This document shows positions 52,128 through 61,278 of a stretch of 64,000 nucleotides of DNA, in pieces. The first letter of the stretch is position 1. Each line of letters begins with the position of its first letter. Source of the stretch: an uncultured Acidobacteriota bacterium (GTDB lineage Bacteria > Acidobacteriota > Terriglobia > Bryobacterales > Bryobacteraceae). The stretch spans positions 1 to 64,000 of the forward strand of contig CADEFT010000007.1 in NCBI GenBank assembly GCA_902826685.1, in the 5' to 3' direction. A program made the translations under genes and the position numbers. Below the pieces are notes generated by a model. The model searched no databases and was not told where the DNA came from. It saw only the letters and a list, made by a program, of their open reading frames with translations.

Positions 52128-53249
52128 GCCCTGAATGCGCGCAATCGCTTTCGATAAATCCTGCGGCGACGAGATGGGAATCGTCTTCCCGTTGGCGATT
52201 TTCTTCACCACGTTGTCGATCCAATCGTCCGGCGACAACCGCAGATAGCTGAACGTCAGGTAGTAAGTCGGTGGCAGTTCCAGTTTGATCTCGCGCACCT
52301 CGGCCAGCATCTTGCCCGCGAACCGGTGCGCGGGTCCCAAAAACACGATCCGTTCCGATTGTTCCTTGGCCTTGTGTTCCCGCTCGAGCAATCCCGCCAG
52401 CAGCTTGTCCGGCCGTTCGCGGTTCAGCTTGTCGATCCCGATGGTGCCGAAATCCATCTTGTTCAATGCCTCGGTCAAGGCACGGTAAGAGCGCGGCGTG
52501 AAATCCTCGGCCTCGTACACAATCCGGCGGCCGTCGATGTCGAATGCCACCACCCGCGCCGACGCATAGCGCGACCGGTTCAGCAGCGACACCAGGCTGT
52601 TCAGCAGAATCATGCGGTCCACCGGCGAAAGCTTGGTGCTGTAGCGCCGTCGCACAATCGGCGCTGCGTGCAGAAGCACCGTCACCCGCCCCCGCCTTTC
52701 TTCGCCAGGCGGAAAGCCGCGCCACCGGTTTGACGTGAAGCCCGAAGCGGTGTTGGGCGGAAGACCGCCCTCCACTTTGCCGCCGTCCGTTTTGACGGAC
52801 CAGTCTTTCCGGCACACGCGGCTCGAACGGTCGATGGCCAGCAGGTCGACATCGTATCCACCCGGGCCCAGGTAGAATCCGCCGTCGAAATAGAAATCGT
52901 GCCTTTTCGGTTCCGGCACGGCGAGCAGGCCGAAGCGGCCCGTGAAGAACAGGTACTCCTTGGCCGGCTCGTTCTTGGGCCGCACCCGCGCGAAAATCGC
53001 CATCTCCGAAGGCTGCCCTTGAAACTGCGCCGCCGGTAGCTGGATGCGGTAGCCCGACCACGTGCGGAAGTCGAACCCATGCCATAGCGGCGCGCTCGCG
53101 ATTTGACAGCGCAGCGAGGGTTTCGTGGCCAGCGCATTCCGGTAGAGGTCTACGGCGGCGGCGCCATTCGGAGTGGCCGGGTCAACCAGGATCTGCGACC
53201 GCGCACACAGCGTCAGAAGGAATGCGGCCGCTGTCAGGCGAGTCTTCAT
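52116..53249 (-). CDS. Exported protein with a VWA-like core, function unknown
   Basis: 377 residues. Signal peptide 1-18 (LTAAAFLLTLCARSQ). A beta-rich N-terminal region (~50-160) is followed by a Rossmann-like half: VTVLLHAAPIVRRRYS, ILLNSLVSLLNRSRYASARVVAFDIDGRRIVYEAEDFT, NKMDFGTIGIDKL, ERIVFLGPAHRF. The order of strands and helices resembles the VWA-related domains that are common in exported Acidobacterial proteins, but a D-x-S-x-S metal site is not seen. It is alone on its strand. Confidence 0.6.
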   Translation of the reverse strand: MKTRLTAAAFLLTLCARSQILVDPATPNGAAAVDLYRNALATKPSLRCQIASAPLWHGFDFRTWSGYRIQLPAAQFQGQPSEMAIFARVRPKNEPAKEYLFFTGRFGLLAVPEPKRHDFYFDGGFYLGPGGYDVDLLAIDRSSRVCRKDWSVKTDGGKVEGGLPPNTASGFTSNRWRGFPPGEERRGRVTVLLHAAPIVRRRYSTKLSPVDRMILLNSLVSLLNRSRYASARVVAFDIDGRRIVYEAEDFTPRSYRALTEALNKMDFGTIGIDKLNRERPDKLLAGLLEREHKAKEQSERIVFLGPAHRFAGKMLAEVREIKLELPPTYYLTFSYLRLSPDDWIDNVVKKIANGKTIPISSPQDLSKAIARIQGLAQ

Positions 53250-53282
53250 GGCGCACTACCAGGATAGGCCCGCGCGGCGCGA

Positions 53283-54260
53283 CTATGCCGTGGGACCGGA
53301 TGCCATCTTCACCGCGAACTCCAGCGCGGCAATCAGGCTCCGCGTGGAAGCGACGCCTTTGTAGGCGATATCGAACGCCGTGCCGTGATCGACCGAAGTG
53401 CGGATAATCGGCAGCCCCAACGCCACGTTGACGCCGCCTTCGAAATCGAGCAGCTTCAGCGGCACATGGCCCTGATCGTGATACATGCACACAATGGCGT
53501 CGAATTTCTTGCGCTGCACCGCCAGGAAAAACAGCGTATCCGGCGGGAACGGCCCCTCCACCGGCAGTCCACGCTCCCGCGCCCACTCCACCGCCGGGCG
53601 GATCTCTTCGATTTCTTCGCGCCCGAATAGGCCGTTCTCGCCCGCGTGCGGATTCAACCCCGCCACGGCGATCCGCGGCGTCTTTTTGAGGCGCGCCACG
53701 GCGGCGCAGGTCATCTCGATGATCTTCTGAATGCGCGGACGCTTGGCTCGTTCGATCGCCTCGCGCAGCGAGACGTGCGTGCTGACATGGGTCACGATCA
53801 ACTGCTCGGAAGCGAGCATGATCGTCACGTCGCCCGCGCCGCACACTTCGCCGATGAGCTCGGTGTGGCCGACGAACTTCGGATCGGTCAGTTGAGTGGC
53901 CTCCTTGTTCATCGGCAGCGTCACCATGGCCGCGATTTCTCCCGCCAGAGCCGCCTTCGTCGCGGCGACGACGTAATCCCGCGCGGCCGCGCCCGAGACG
54001 GCGCTGATCTCGCCAGGGCGCAGGTCCCCGGCGCTCATGCGCTTCAAGTCGCGCACATTCAGGTAGCCGTCGCGCACGTCCGCCGGCCCTTCGACCGCGC
54101 GCAGTTTCACGCCGTAGCCAAGCAGGCGATTGGCGTGATCGAGCACGGCCAGATCGCCGAAAACCTGAACTTTCGGACGCAACTCGCCCTTCGACCAGGC
54201 GCTCAAAAGGATCTCCGGGCCTACTCCGCTCGAGTCGCCCATGGTAATTCCGAAAATCAT
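53283..54260 (-). CDS. pdxA: 4-hydroxythreonine-4-phosphate dehydrogenase family (PdxA/PdxA2)
   Basis: 325 residues, full length. GITMGDSSGVGPEI is the start; VGHTELIGE carries the first metal His, YHDQGHVPLKLL the second, and RTSVDHGTAFDIA the third. KTDA-like residues follow in PdxA. It oxidises a 4-phospho-hydroxyacid with NAD. Its gene overlaps a DUF1537 kinase gene as ATGA, the arrangement of the D-threonate/D-erythronate pathway (PdxA2), so a sugar-acid role is more likely than pyridoxine synthesis. Last gene of a four-gene operon. Confidence 0.92.
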   Translation of the reverse strand: MIFGITMGDSSGVGPEILLSAWSKGELRPKVQVFGDLAVLDHANRLLGYGVKLRAVEGPADVRDGYLNVRDLKRMSAGDLRPGEISAVSGAAARDYVVAATKAALAGEIAAMVTLPMNKEATQLTDPKFVGHTELIGEVCGAGDVTIMLASEQLIVTHVSTHVSLREAIERAKRPRIQKIIEMTCAAVARLKKTPRIAVAGLNPHAGENGLFGREEIEEIRPAVEWARERGLPVEGPFPPDTLFFLAVQRKKFDAIVCMYHDQGHVPLKLLDFEGGVNVALGLPIIRTSVDHGTAFDIAYKGVASTRSLIAALEFAVKMASGPTA

Positions 54261-55237
54261 GATGCTTTCTCTAACTTCGCACGGATTCGCGCGGCAAGGC
54301 CGGGTGAGCCGAATCCGCCGGCCTTGGTGATGACGATCTGCGTGCCGACGCGGGAAACTGGAACCCCCGGCTCCACCTCGCCCAATGGTTCCACGTCCCG
54401 GCAGCCGAGCAGCGTTAGCACCGCGTGTGCTGTATCGCCGCCGAAGATCACCAGCGCGTCCACCGGGGACCGCTCCAGCGCGGCGGCAGCCAATCGGGCC
54501 GCGGCGCGCTCCCGCTCACCGGGCTCGAACTCACCCGTCGTAAGAACGTCCCACCCGAGTTGCCGCGCCTCCTCCGCTTGATCCCTGGAGCGTGCATGCA
54601 GGCTGCCACACAAGATGCGAAACGAACCCACGGAAGGCAGCGGCGCGACGGATTTTCGAGGCATCCGAGCGGCCCAGTGGGCGGTGAATCCGGCGGGACT
54701 CGCCACCAGCGCCTCTGTATCGACGCCGGCGAAATCCCGCTCCGTCACGCCATCGCGTACGTCAATCGGAAACGCACAGTCGCGCTGCATCAGCCGCACT
54801 ACCGAAGATTCAGTCACCGGATTGCGCGCATCGCGAGCGAAGGCCGTCGCAGCTATGGGCACTCCGTCAACGTAAAGCACCCCGCCCACCACCGTCCGCC
54901 CTAGCTTGGGATAAGCGGGCAGATAGACCAGCTTTCGTCCCGTGGCTTCGATCAGACCGCTGAACTCGGCGCCGATGTTGCCGCGCAGCGTGGAATCGGT
55001 CTTCTTGAAAATCGGTCCGGCCCAACGCGCCGCCACCCGCCGGTGCCACTCGCGCGCCTGCCGTGGGGTGGCGTGGCGCGTTTCTGAATCGACGACAAGC
55101 ACGCCACCGTCCACAGGCGCATGCTCTTCATCGAGGGTAACCAGCGAGCGCACACCCATGCCGGCGAGAATCGCGCCCACTTCGAACGCACCCGTCAGGT
55201 CGTCGGCGATGGCCAGCGCTTCAGTCGACGTAGGCAA
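54257..55237 (-). CDS. Four-carbon acid sugar kinase family (DUF1537)
   Basis: 326 residues. AIADDLTGAFEVGAILA is the family N-terminus, and FKKTDSTLRGNIGAEFSGLIEA carries the substrate-binding K-T-D-S-T-R. The ATP part includes VDALVIFGGDTAHAVLTLLG and ITKAGGFGSPG. Known DUF1537 kinases (DtnK, OtnK) are about 420 residues; this one is shorter in the linker but all main motifs are present. It phosphorylates threonate- or erythronate-like acids for oxidation by PdxA2. It overlaps ridA by 17 bases and pdxA by ATGA. Confidence 0.9.
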   Translation of the reverse strand: MPTSTEALAIADDLTGAFEVGAILAGMGVRSLVTLDEEHAPVDGGVLVVDSETRHATPRQAREWHRRVAARWAGPIFKKTDSTLRGNIGAEFSGLIEATGRKLVYLPAYPKLGRTVVGGVLYVDGVPIAATAFARDARNPVTESSVVRLMQRDCAFPIDVRDGVTERDFAGVDTEALVASPAGFTAHWAARMPRKSVAPLPSVGSFRILCGSLHARSRDQAEEARQLGWDVLTTGEFEPGERERAAARLAAAALERSPVDALVIFGGDTAHAVLTLLGCRDVEPLGEVEPGVPVSRVGTQIVITKAGGFGSPGLAARIRAKLEKAS

Positions 55238-55667
55238 TGCAGTCGATCTGCAACAACTGGCCGGGACGCCGGAATCCCGTGGCGCCCCAGTAAGAGCGCG
55301 CCGGCTTATTCTTCGGGAAGAACTTGCTGTAGGCTTCGTCCATCGGACCCCAGTTCTTTTCCGGATCCACCAGCGCCACGCTGACCTTCAGCACGTTGTC
55401 CATCGATGAGCCGGCTTTTTCAAGCGACGATTTCATGATTTCCAGCGCGTCGGCGGTCTGTTCCCGCGCGTCTCCGGGCTTGGGCTTACGCTCCGGATAC
55501 CAGCCTCCAATACCGCTCAAGAAAAGAAGATGACCGCTGCGAATGGGACCGCTGGCCGATTGCTTCTTCGGAGTCCAGTCGCCCGGAGCCGCCTGAGCCG
55601 AAGCGGCGCCGCCAAACAGCGCCAGCGCCGCCGCGTTCATCGCTTTCCGTCTCGATGCCCTGGTCAT
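55221..55667 (-). CDS. RidA/YjgF family protein with export-like leader
   Basis: 148 residues. The Rid domain (~30-148) reads SGPIRSGHLLFLSGIGGW, AREQTADALEIMKSSLEKAGSSMDNVLKVSVAL and SYWGATGFRRPGQLLQIDCIAYVD. RidA hydrolyses enamine/imine intermediates released by PLP enzymes. The conserved Arg and Glu of active RidA are partly replaced: the usual R-x-V/C-x4 is Y-W-G-A, and the C-terminal Glu is Asp in IDCIAYVD. The first ~25 residues look like a twin-arginine leader (SRRKAMNAAALALFGGAASAQA). Its ATG overlaps the SelA-like stop by 4 bases, which supports coupled roles. Confidence 0.8.
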   Translation of the reverse strand: MTRASRRKAMNAAALALFGGAASAQAAPGDWTPKKQSASGPIRSGHLLFLSGIGGWYPERKPKPGDAREQTADALEIMKSSLEKAGSSMDNVLKVSVALVDPEKNWGPMDEAYSKFFPKNKPARSYWGATGFRRPGQLLQIDCIAYVD

Positions 55668-57169
55668 GCATTCCCCCGCTGCGCCGTGAATTTCGCCTTG
55701 CCGTATTCGCCCAGCACGACGTCACCCACCAATCGCCCGCCCTCCAGGTTCCCGCTGAACTCATAGCCGTGCAGCGTGGACCGGAACTTGACGCGACTGC
55801 CGTCGGCGACGCCTTTCACCGTGCCTTTCTCGCTCCGTCCGGAATGGGTCCCGCGAATCTCGTTGCCGTCCACTTCCAGATCGAAAACGTGCCGCGCCGC
55901 GCCGTAGGAAAACGTCACTTCGGCGGTCCATTTCCCGCCGATGCCGTCCGCCGGACGCGCCAGGCTCTTCGACACACCCTTGGGTGCCGAGCGCAAAATC
56001 TCTTCCAGTCTCCGCGCCACCGGCTTCACATGCTCCGGCTTCATCGCCACCGGCCGCAGCAGGAACGAATGCCCATCGCCCGAAGCATGCGACATGATAC
56101 GAGGCTCGCCGTTGAGCAGCAGCTTGTAGACCTCGCCCGCCGTTATGCCGGTCAGTTGCGGATCCCATGAAATCGTCATCACCGGAAACGGACTCGCACC
56201 AGCCGGCGGCATATTCTTGGTCGTGACGCCCGGAATCTTGGTAACCACCGCGCCGATCTCGGCAAACCACGATTCCCACATACGATATTCGGCCTGCAGG
56301 TCGCGCGTGGAACTCCACACTTCGATGGCCGCCACCATCCCCATGATCTCTTCCTTACCCACTTTCAGAGCGCGCAGGAAGCCGTGATGCGGGGCGATAT
56401 TCATACGCGCCGCCGTGATCAGATCCTTGCGGCCAAGCAGCAGGCCCGCGCACTGCGGCCCGCGCAGAATCTTGCCGCCGCTGTACGCCACCAGGTCGGC
56501 GCCGCGCGAAAGGAACGGATTCGGTTTCAGCGGCAGTTCCGCCGCGCCATCCACCAGCACCGGCACGCCATGCTTGTGCGCCGCCGCGGCGATCTCTTCC
56601 AGCTTCAGCTTGCCCTTCGGCAATCCCGTGCCAAGCACGGCCACCAGCGCGGTGTTCTTGCCGAGCGCCGCCTCCAGTTGCTCGCGCGTGGAAAACTCGA
56701 TGAACTTCACTCCCGGCGCTCGAATCGCGGCGTCATATTCATTGCGCGATTCCTTGGGCATCAGCACTTCATGCGGCAGCCCCTGTTCGCGGAACCACTC
56801 CATGTGCGGCAGCCGCAGCATCCGTTCCGGATCGCCGCCCGCCACCGCCGCCGCCGTGGCCACCATCAGCGCCGAGGCCGCGCCGCTGGTCACCAGCGCC
56901 GCTTCACTGCCAAGCAGGGACGCAATGCGCTCCCCCGCCTTCTCCTGCAATTCGTCGATATTGACCGAATAGTTCGAGGCGTCGTCCATGGCGCGCTTCA
57001 CTTCCGGCAAAGTGAGCGTGCCGCCGTTGATGGTATACGTGGCCGTAAGGTTGATGAATGGTTTGACGCCGATCCTTGTATACACGGACGCGTCGTTGGC
57101 GGACTTTGCGGGCGGTGCCGCCATGGCCAGCATTGCGGCCTTGAAACTTTCGCGGCGGTTGGGCTTCAT
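55664..57169 (-). CDS. SelA-like PLP-dependent enzyme with C-terminal beta domain
   Basis: 501 residues. The fold type I core shows IGVKPFINLTATYTINGG, LLGSEAALVTSGAASALMVATAA, VPVLVDGAAELPL and the PLP lysine K233 in VAYSGGKILRGPQC. This family (SelA/DgaE/KDPG-linked) includes D-glucosaminate-6-phosphate ammonia-lyases and dehydratases. An extra ~95-residue beta domain (about 405-501, GGKWTAEVTFSYGAARHVFDLEV) is fused at the C-terminus. The N-terminus MKPNRRESFKAAMLAMAA resembles a twin-arginine leader. It opens the operon with RidA, DUF1537 kinase and PdxA. Confidence 0.87.
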   Translation of the reverse strand: MKPNRRESFKAAMLAMAAPPAKSANDASVYTRIGVKPFINLTATYTINGGTLTLPEVKRAMDDASNYSVNIDELQEKAGERIASLLGSEAALVTSGAASALMVATAAAVAGGDPERMLRLPHMEWFREQGLPHEVLMPKESRNEYDAAIRAPGVKFIEFSTREQLEAALGKNTALVAVLGTGLPKGKLKLEEIAAAAHKHGVPVLVDGAAELPLKPNPFLSRGADLVAYSGGKILRGPQCAGLLLGRKDLITAARMNIAPHHGFLRALKVGKEEIMGMVAAIEVWSSTRDLQAEYRMWESWFAEIGAVVTKIPGVTTKNMPPAGASPFPVMTISWDPQLTGITAGEVYKLLLNGEPRIMSHASGDGHSFLLRPVAMKPEHVKPVARRLEEILRSAPKGVSKSLARPADGIGGKWTAEVTFSYGAARHVFDLEVDGNEIRGTHSGRSEKGTVKGVADGSRVKFRSTLHGYEFSGNLEGGRLVGDVVLGEYGKAKFTAQRGNA

Positions 57170-57205
57170 TGGTCCATTCTACAGAGGTTCGGCCAAGGCG
57201 TCGAT

Positions 57206-58639
57206 TCAGGCGAGAATCGGATGCACCACGCTGCCCGCCACATCGGTCAGGCGGAAGTCGCGGCCGCTATAGCGGTAAGTCAGCCGCTTATGGTCGAGCC
57301 CCATCAGGTGCAGAATCGTCGCGTGCAGGTCGTGCAGATGCACGGGATTCTCCACCGCCGCGAATCCAAACTCATCCGTCGCGCCATAAGCGATGCCGCC
57401 CTTCACGCCGCCGCCGGCCAGCAGATACGTAAAGCCGCGGCTGTTGTGATTGCGGCCGTTCTGGACGTTGGCGCGTCCGGCCGTCTCCACCGACGGCGTA
57501 CGTCCGAATTCGCCGCCGATCACCACGAGCGTGTCCTTCAACAGGCCCGACGCCTTCAGATCCTGCAACAGCGCGGCGATGGGCCGATCCGCCTGCCGCG
57601 CCAGATCGCGGTGCACCAGGATGTCGTGATGGCTGTCCCAGGGAATGTCCTCGCCGAAATAGACCTGCACCATGCGGACGCCGCGCTCCACCAGGCGCCG
57701 CGCCGCCAGGCAGCCCCTGGCGAAATCGCCGTCCCGCGTCGCCGAACGTTTCTTGGAGTCAAGCACCGGCGGCTTGTTCGGTACACCATAGCGTTGCCGC
57801 ACCGTTTCCGGCTCCCGCCCGATATCGAAAGCGTCAAGGGCCTCGGTCTGCATGCGGAACGCCGTCTCCATAGCCTGGATGCGTCCCTCCAACTGCGGAT
57901 CGGCTCCACGGCGGGCCAAGTCGATCTTGTTGAGCGCGGCCACCAGGTCCATCTGGCGGCGCTGTTCGTCGCGGCCGATCCGGCGATTGGTCAGATCGTG
58001 GATCATCTTCTCGGGCTCGGTCTCATCGCATGGCACATAGGTGCCCTGATAGGCCGTGGGAAGAAAGCCGGAACTCCACAGGTCCGCGCCCACGTTCGGC
58101 ATGCCCGGGCACATGGCGATGAACCCTGGCAGATTCTGATTCTCGGTTCCCAGTCCGTAGGTGATCCACGAGCCCATCGACGGAAACCCGGCAATCAGCC
58201 GGCCGGAGTTCATCTGCGTGATCGCCTGCGGGTGCGCCGGCAGGTCCATGTGCATCGACCGCACGACACAAACATCGTCGATGCATTCGCCCAGGTGCGG
58301 AAACAGATCGCTGACCTCGAGCCCGCTCCGCCCATACGGGCGGAACGAAAACGGAGAGCCGAGCAGCCGCCCATTGCCCGTATTGTCGAGCTTGCGCTTG
58401 CTCAGGAACTCAGGCGGTACCGGCTTACCGTCGTAGCGTGTCAGTTCGGGCTTGGGATCGAAGGTGTCCACCTGCGACGGGCCGCCATTCAGAAACAGAA
58501 AGATCACGCGTTTGGCCCGCGGCGCAAAGTGCGGCGTGCGCGGATCCATCGGTCCGGCCGTGGGGCTGGCGGCGAGATTGGCCAGGCCCAGCATTCCGAA
58601 TCCCGTGCCCAAAGTGCGTAGCGCGTCGCGGCGGTTCAT
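57206..58639 (-). CDS. DUF1501 protein with twin-arginine leader
   Basis: 477 residues. MNRRDALRTLGTGFGMLGLANLAA is a twin-arginine signal (R-R-D-x-L). The DUF1501 (alkaline-phosphatase superfamily) domain follows: RVIFLFLNGGPSQVDTFDPKP with the nucleophile/metal Asp, HPQAITQMNSGR, RGVRMVQVYFGE, LVVIGGEFGRTP and NHNSRGFTYLLAGGG. It is a periplasmic hydrolase, presumably of sulfate or phosphate esters. It sits 15 bases after the PSD1 gene, the pairing typical of Planctomycetes and Acidobacteria. Confidence 0.93.
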   Translation of the reverse strand: MNRRDALRTLGTGFGMLGLANLAASPTAGPMDPRTPHFAPRAKRVIFLFLNGGPSQVDTFDPKPELTRYDGKPVPPEFLSKRKLDNTGNGRLLGSPFSFRPYGRSGLEVSDLFPHLGECIDDVCVVRSMHMDLPAHPQAITQMNSGRLIAGFPSMGSWITYGLGTENQNLPGFIAMCPGMPNVGADLWSSGFLPTAYQGTYVPCDETEPEKMIHDLTNRRIGRDEQRRQMDLVAALNKIDLARRGADPQLEGRIQAMETAFRMQTEALDAFDIGREPETVRQRYGVPNKPPVLDSKKRSATRDGDFARGCLAARRLVERGVRMVQVYFGEDIPWDSHHDILVHRDLARQADRPIAALLQDLKASGLLKDTLVVIGGEFGRTPSVETAGRANVQNGRNHNSRGFTYLLAGGGVKGGIAYGATDEFGFAAVENPVHLHDLHATILHLMGLDHKRLTYRYSGRDFRLTDVAGSVVHPILA

Positions 58640-58654
58640 CGATGGCTGTCTCCC

Positions 58655-61264
58655 TTAGTCGATCATGGCGAACTCGTTGGACATCAGCAGTGCCTGCGCG
58701 TAGAGCGCCAGCCGGTCCTTGCCGCCAGTGAGATACTGCGCGCCCAGTTGCGATTCGGCGGGCTGCGGCGCGCGTCCGAAAATACGGCGATACAAAACTT
58801 CCACCGTGCCCGCCTGACCGGCCAGCGCGCGCGCCCGGTCCATCACAAACGGACCGTTCATGAAGAACAATTGCTGCGGCGGCGTGATGGTGACGGTGCG
58901 CTTTTCGCTGGTCTGGTTGGCGTTGGGAAAATCGAACAGCGCCAGCGTCGAGTCCAGATGGCGGCGGCTGACGAACCCATACACGCTGCGGCGCTTATTG
59001 GAAAGCTCGGTCAAACGCTGCGCCCGGCCGCCGGTTTCGAGATCCAGCTCATTCGAAACCGCCAGCAGCGAATCCCGCAAAGATTCCACATCCAGGCGGC
59101 GCACATTGGCGCGCCAGTACAAACGGTTATCGGGATCGAGATCGGCATTCGCAGCCACCCTCGCCGACGAAAGCCGGTAAGCGCTCGACAGCATGATTTC
59201 GCGATGCAGCGATTTGATCGACCATCCGCTTTCCACCAGACGCGCGGCGAGGTAGTCGAGCAGCTCCGCGTTCGACGGCCGGTCGCCCATGAATCCGAAA
59301 TCGCTGGGCGTGCGCACCAAGCCCGTGCCGAAGTGATGCGTCCAGATGCGATTCACCATCACGCGCGCGGTGAGTGGATTGTTGCGATCGGCAATCGCCT
59401 CGGCCAGTTCCAGCCGGCCCGCGCCTTTCGTAAAGGGCTGAGGATCGAGCCCAGGGGCCAGAATCGTCAGGAACCGGCGCGGCACCTCCTCGCCCTGATT
59501 GTCCTCCACGCCGCCCAGGCGCACGCGCTCGGTCTTCAACTTATCGGAATCGGCGATGGTGTGCAGGAACGGATATTGCGCCGGCAGATTCGACTTCAGC
59601 GCGGCCAGTTCTTCGCGCAGCCGGTTGAGATGCTCTTTCCACACGCCGCTCAGGAACCGTTCGATCGTCCCGTCGGATTCGTAATAGCCGCGATTCGGCC
59701 CGTAGTAGAGCAGGCCGTCGTCTTCCTGCTTGAACACGTTGCCATAGAAATCGTTGAAGAACAGATCGCGCCACAGATAAAAGGATTCGGCCTTCAACGC
59801 GGTCAGTTCTACCGCCGCCTTCGGCCCTTTCTTCTTCGCCTCGGCGCGACGGAACGTGTTCTCCTCGTCGACCGCCTTGCGCTCCTTGAGGACGGCGAGC
59901 ACCCGCTCCTGAAACTTCGTGGCGTCGAATTGATCGCGGCCCCAGTCCTTTAGATAAGGATGGTCGAAGCGCTCGCGCGCGAGGTAGCTCTTCCAGCGGG
60001 CCAATGTCCCGGCATCGAGCTTTTCCACACCCTCGCCGGTGCGCACGGCGGTAACATACCGCGCCGTCTGGCTCGCCAGCAAAGCCCCCATTTCTCGAGC
60101 CTGCGCGTATAGAAAATCGCGGATCTCGGCCTTCTTATCCTCCACCGCCTTGGCCCGCGCCTTGTAATCCTTCACGACATCGTCGGCGGCCAGCGGAAGC
60201 TCTGAATTCTTCGTACTGGCAAAGACGCCGAGCAGCGCATAGTAGTCGGTGGTGGGAATCGGGTCGAACTTATGGTTATGGCACTGCGCGCATCCGGTGG
60301 TCAGGCCGAGGAACGCACGTCCGGTGACGTCCACGCGATCCTCCTGCGTATCCGGACGGAGCGCGTAAAACCCAAGCCCCGCCGAATACTTCCCCTTCTC
60401 GGTCTCGCCCATCAGGTCGCCCGCGATCTGCGCCTTCACGAACCGGTCATAGGGCATGTCTTCATTGAAGGCGCGGATGACCCAGTCGCGATAGCGAAAG
60501 CTGTTCTCGTAAGGCGCATCGACTTCCGATTCCAACCGGTCGTCTGAGTAGCGCGCGACATCGAGCCAATAGCGCGCCCATCGTTCGCCATAGCGGGGCG
60601 AATCGAGAAGCTGGTTTACCACCTTAGCGAACGCATCGGGCGAGGCGTCGCGCTCAAACGCTTCGATCTGTTCCGCCGAGGGCGGCAAGCCGGTCAAATC
60701 GAAATAGGCCCGGCGCAGCAGGGTGCGCTTCAAAGCCGGCGGGGCCAGGGTGACGCCTTTCGCTTCGATGGGCTGAAGCAGCAGGCGGTCGATATCCGTA
60801 CGGGCCCAGGCTGCGTGGCGCACCGCCGGAATCTTGGGCTTCCGCACGGGCTGGAAAGACCAGAAGCCGCGCTGCTCCGCGGTAATGGTGAAATTCGTTT
60901 TCTTCGGAATCGAAGCCGCCGTGCGCGGCCATTCGGCGCCCGCTTTGATCCAATCGGCCAGGTTCGAGATCTGTTCATCGGTGAGCCGCGGCAGTCCAAG
61001 CGGCATCTTCAACCGCTCATGGCTGTGCGTCACCGATTGCAGCAGCAGGCTGTCTTCCGGCCTCCCTGGAACAATGGCCGGCCCGATCTCGCCGCCTTTC
61101 AGCAGGCCTTCGCGGGAGGATACGTCGAGTCCGCCCATCCGCGTCGTAGCGTGGCAGGCGTAGCAATTCTTCGCCAACACGGGCCGGATCTTCGTCTCGA
61201 AGAATTCGTCGGCACCGAAAGCGTTTAGTGTAAGGACGAACAGCAGGCTTCGCACGGGACACAA
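58655..61264 (-). CDS. PSD1 family protein: haem c, DUF1549 and DUF1553 domains
   Basis: 869 residues from TTG 61264; GTG 61255 is an alternative start. A short signal peptide (RSLLFVLTLNAFGA) precedes one PSCyt1 haem site, C34-Y-A-C37-H38, with GGLDVSSREGLLKGG. DUF1549 (~180-370: RRAYFDLTGLPPSAEQIEAF, YGERWARYWLDVARYSD, GCAQCHNHKFDPI with a further C-x2-C-H) and DUF1553 (~640-860: [20 protein letters not shown]) follow. It is a canonical single-haem PSD1, unlike the giant fusion at 31108-34920. It pairs with the DUF1501 gene downstream. Proposed role: redox-linked breakdown of a complex glycan. Confidence 0.9.
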   Translation of the reverse strand: MCPVRSLLFVLTLNAFGADEFFETKIRPVLAKNCYACHATTRMGGLDVSSREGLLKGGEIGPAIVPGRPEDSLLLQSVTHSHERLKMPLGLPRLTDEQISNLADWIKAGAEWPRTAASIPKKTNFTITAEQRGFWSFQPVRKPKIPAVRHAAWARTDIDRLLLQPIEAKGVTLAPPALKRTLLRRAYFDLTGLPPSAEQIEAFERDASPDAFAKVVNQLLDSPRYGERWARYWLDVARYSDDRLESEVDAPYENSFRYRDWVIRAFNEDMPYDRFVKAQIAGDLMGETEKGKYSAGLGFYALRPDTQEDRVDVTGRAFLGLTTGCAQCHNHKFDPIPTTDYYALLGVFASTKNSELPLAADDVVKDYKARAKAVEDKKAEIRDFLYAQAREMGALLASQTARYVTAVRTGEGVEKLDAGTLARWKSYLARERFDHPYLKDWGRDQFDATKFQERVLAVLKERKAVDEENTFRRAEAKKKGPKAAVELTALKAESFYLWRDLFFNDFYGNVFKQEDDGLLYYGPNRGYYESDGTIERFLSGVWKEHLNRLREELAALKSNLPAQYPFLHTIADSDKLKTERVRLGGVEDNQGEEVPRRFLTILAPGLDPQPFTKGAGRLELAEAIADRNNPLTARVMVNRIWTHHFGTGLVRTPSDFGFMGDRPSNAELLDYLAARLVESGWSIKSLHREIMLSSAYRLSSARVAANADLDPDNRLYWRANVRRLDVESLRDSLLAVSNELDLETGGRAQRLTELSNKRRSVYGFVSRRHLDSTLALFDFPNANQTSEKRTVTITPPQQLFFMNGPFVMDRARALAGQAGTVEVLYRRIFGRAPQPAESQLGAQYLTGGKDRLALYAQALLMSNEFAMID

Positions 61265-61278
61265 CGATGATATCGGAA

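Noticed and set aside
56384..58621. 745-residue plus-strand reading frame
   Set aside because: Spans the SelA-like, intergenic and DUF1501 genes on the other strand, with Arg/His-rich low-complexity sequence.
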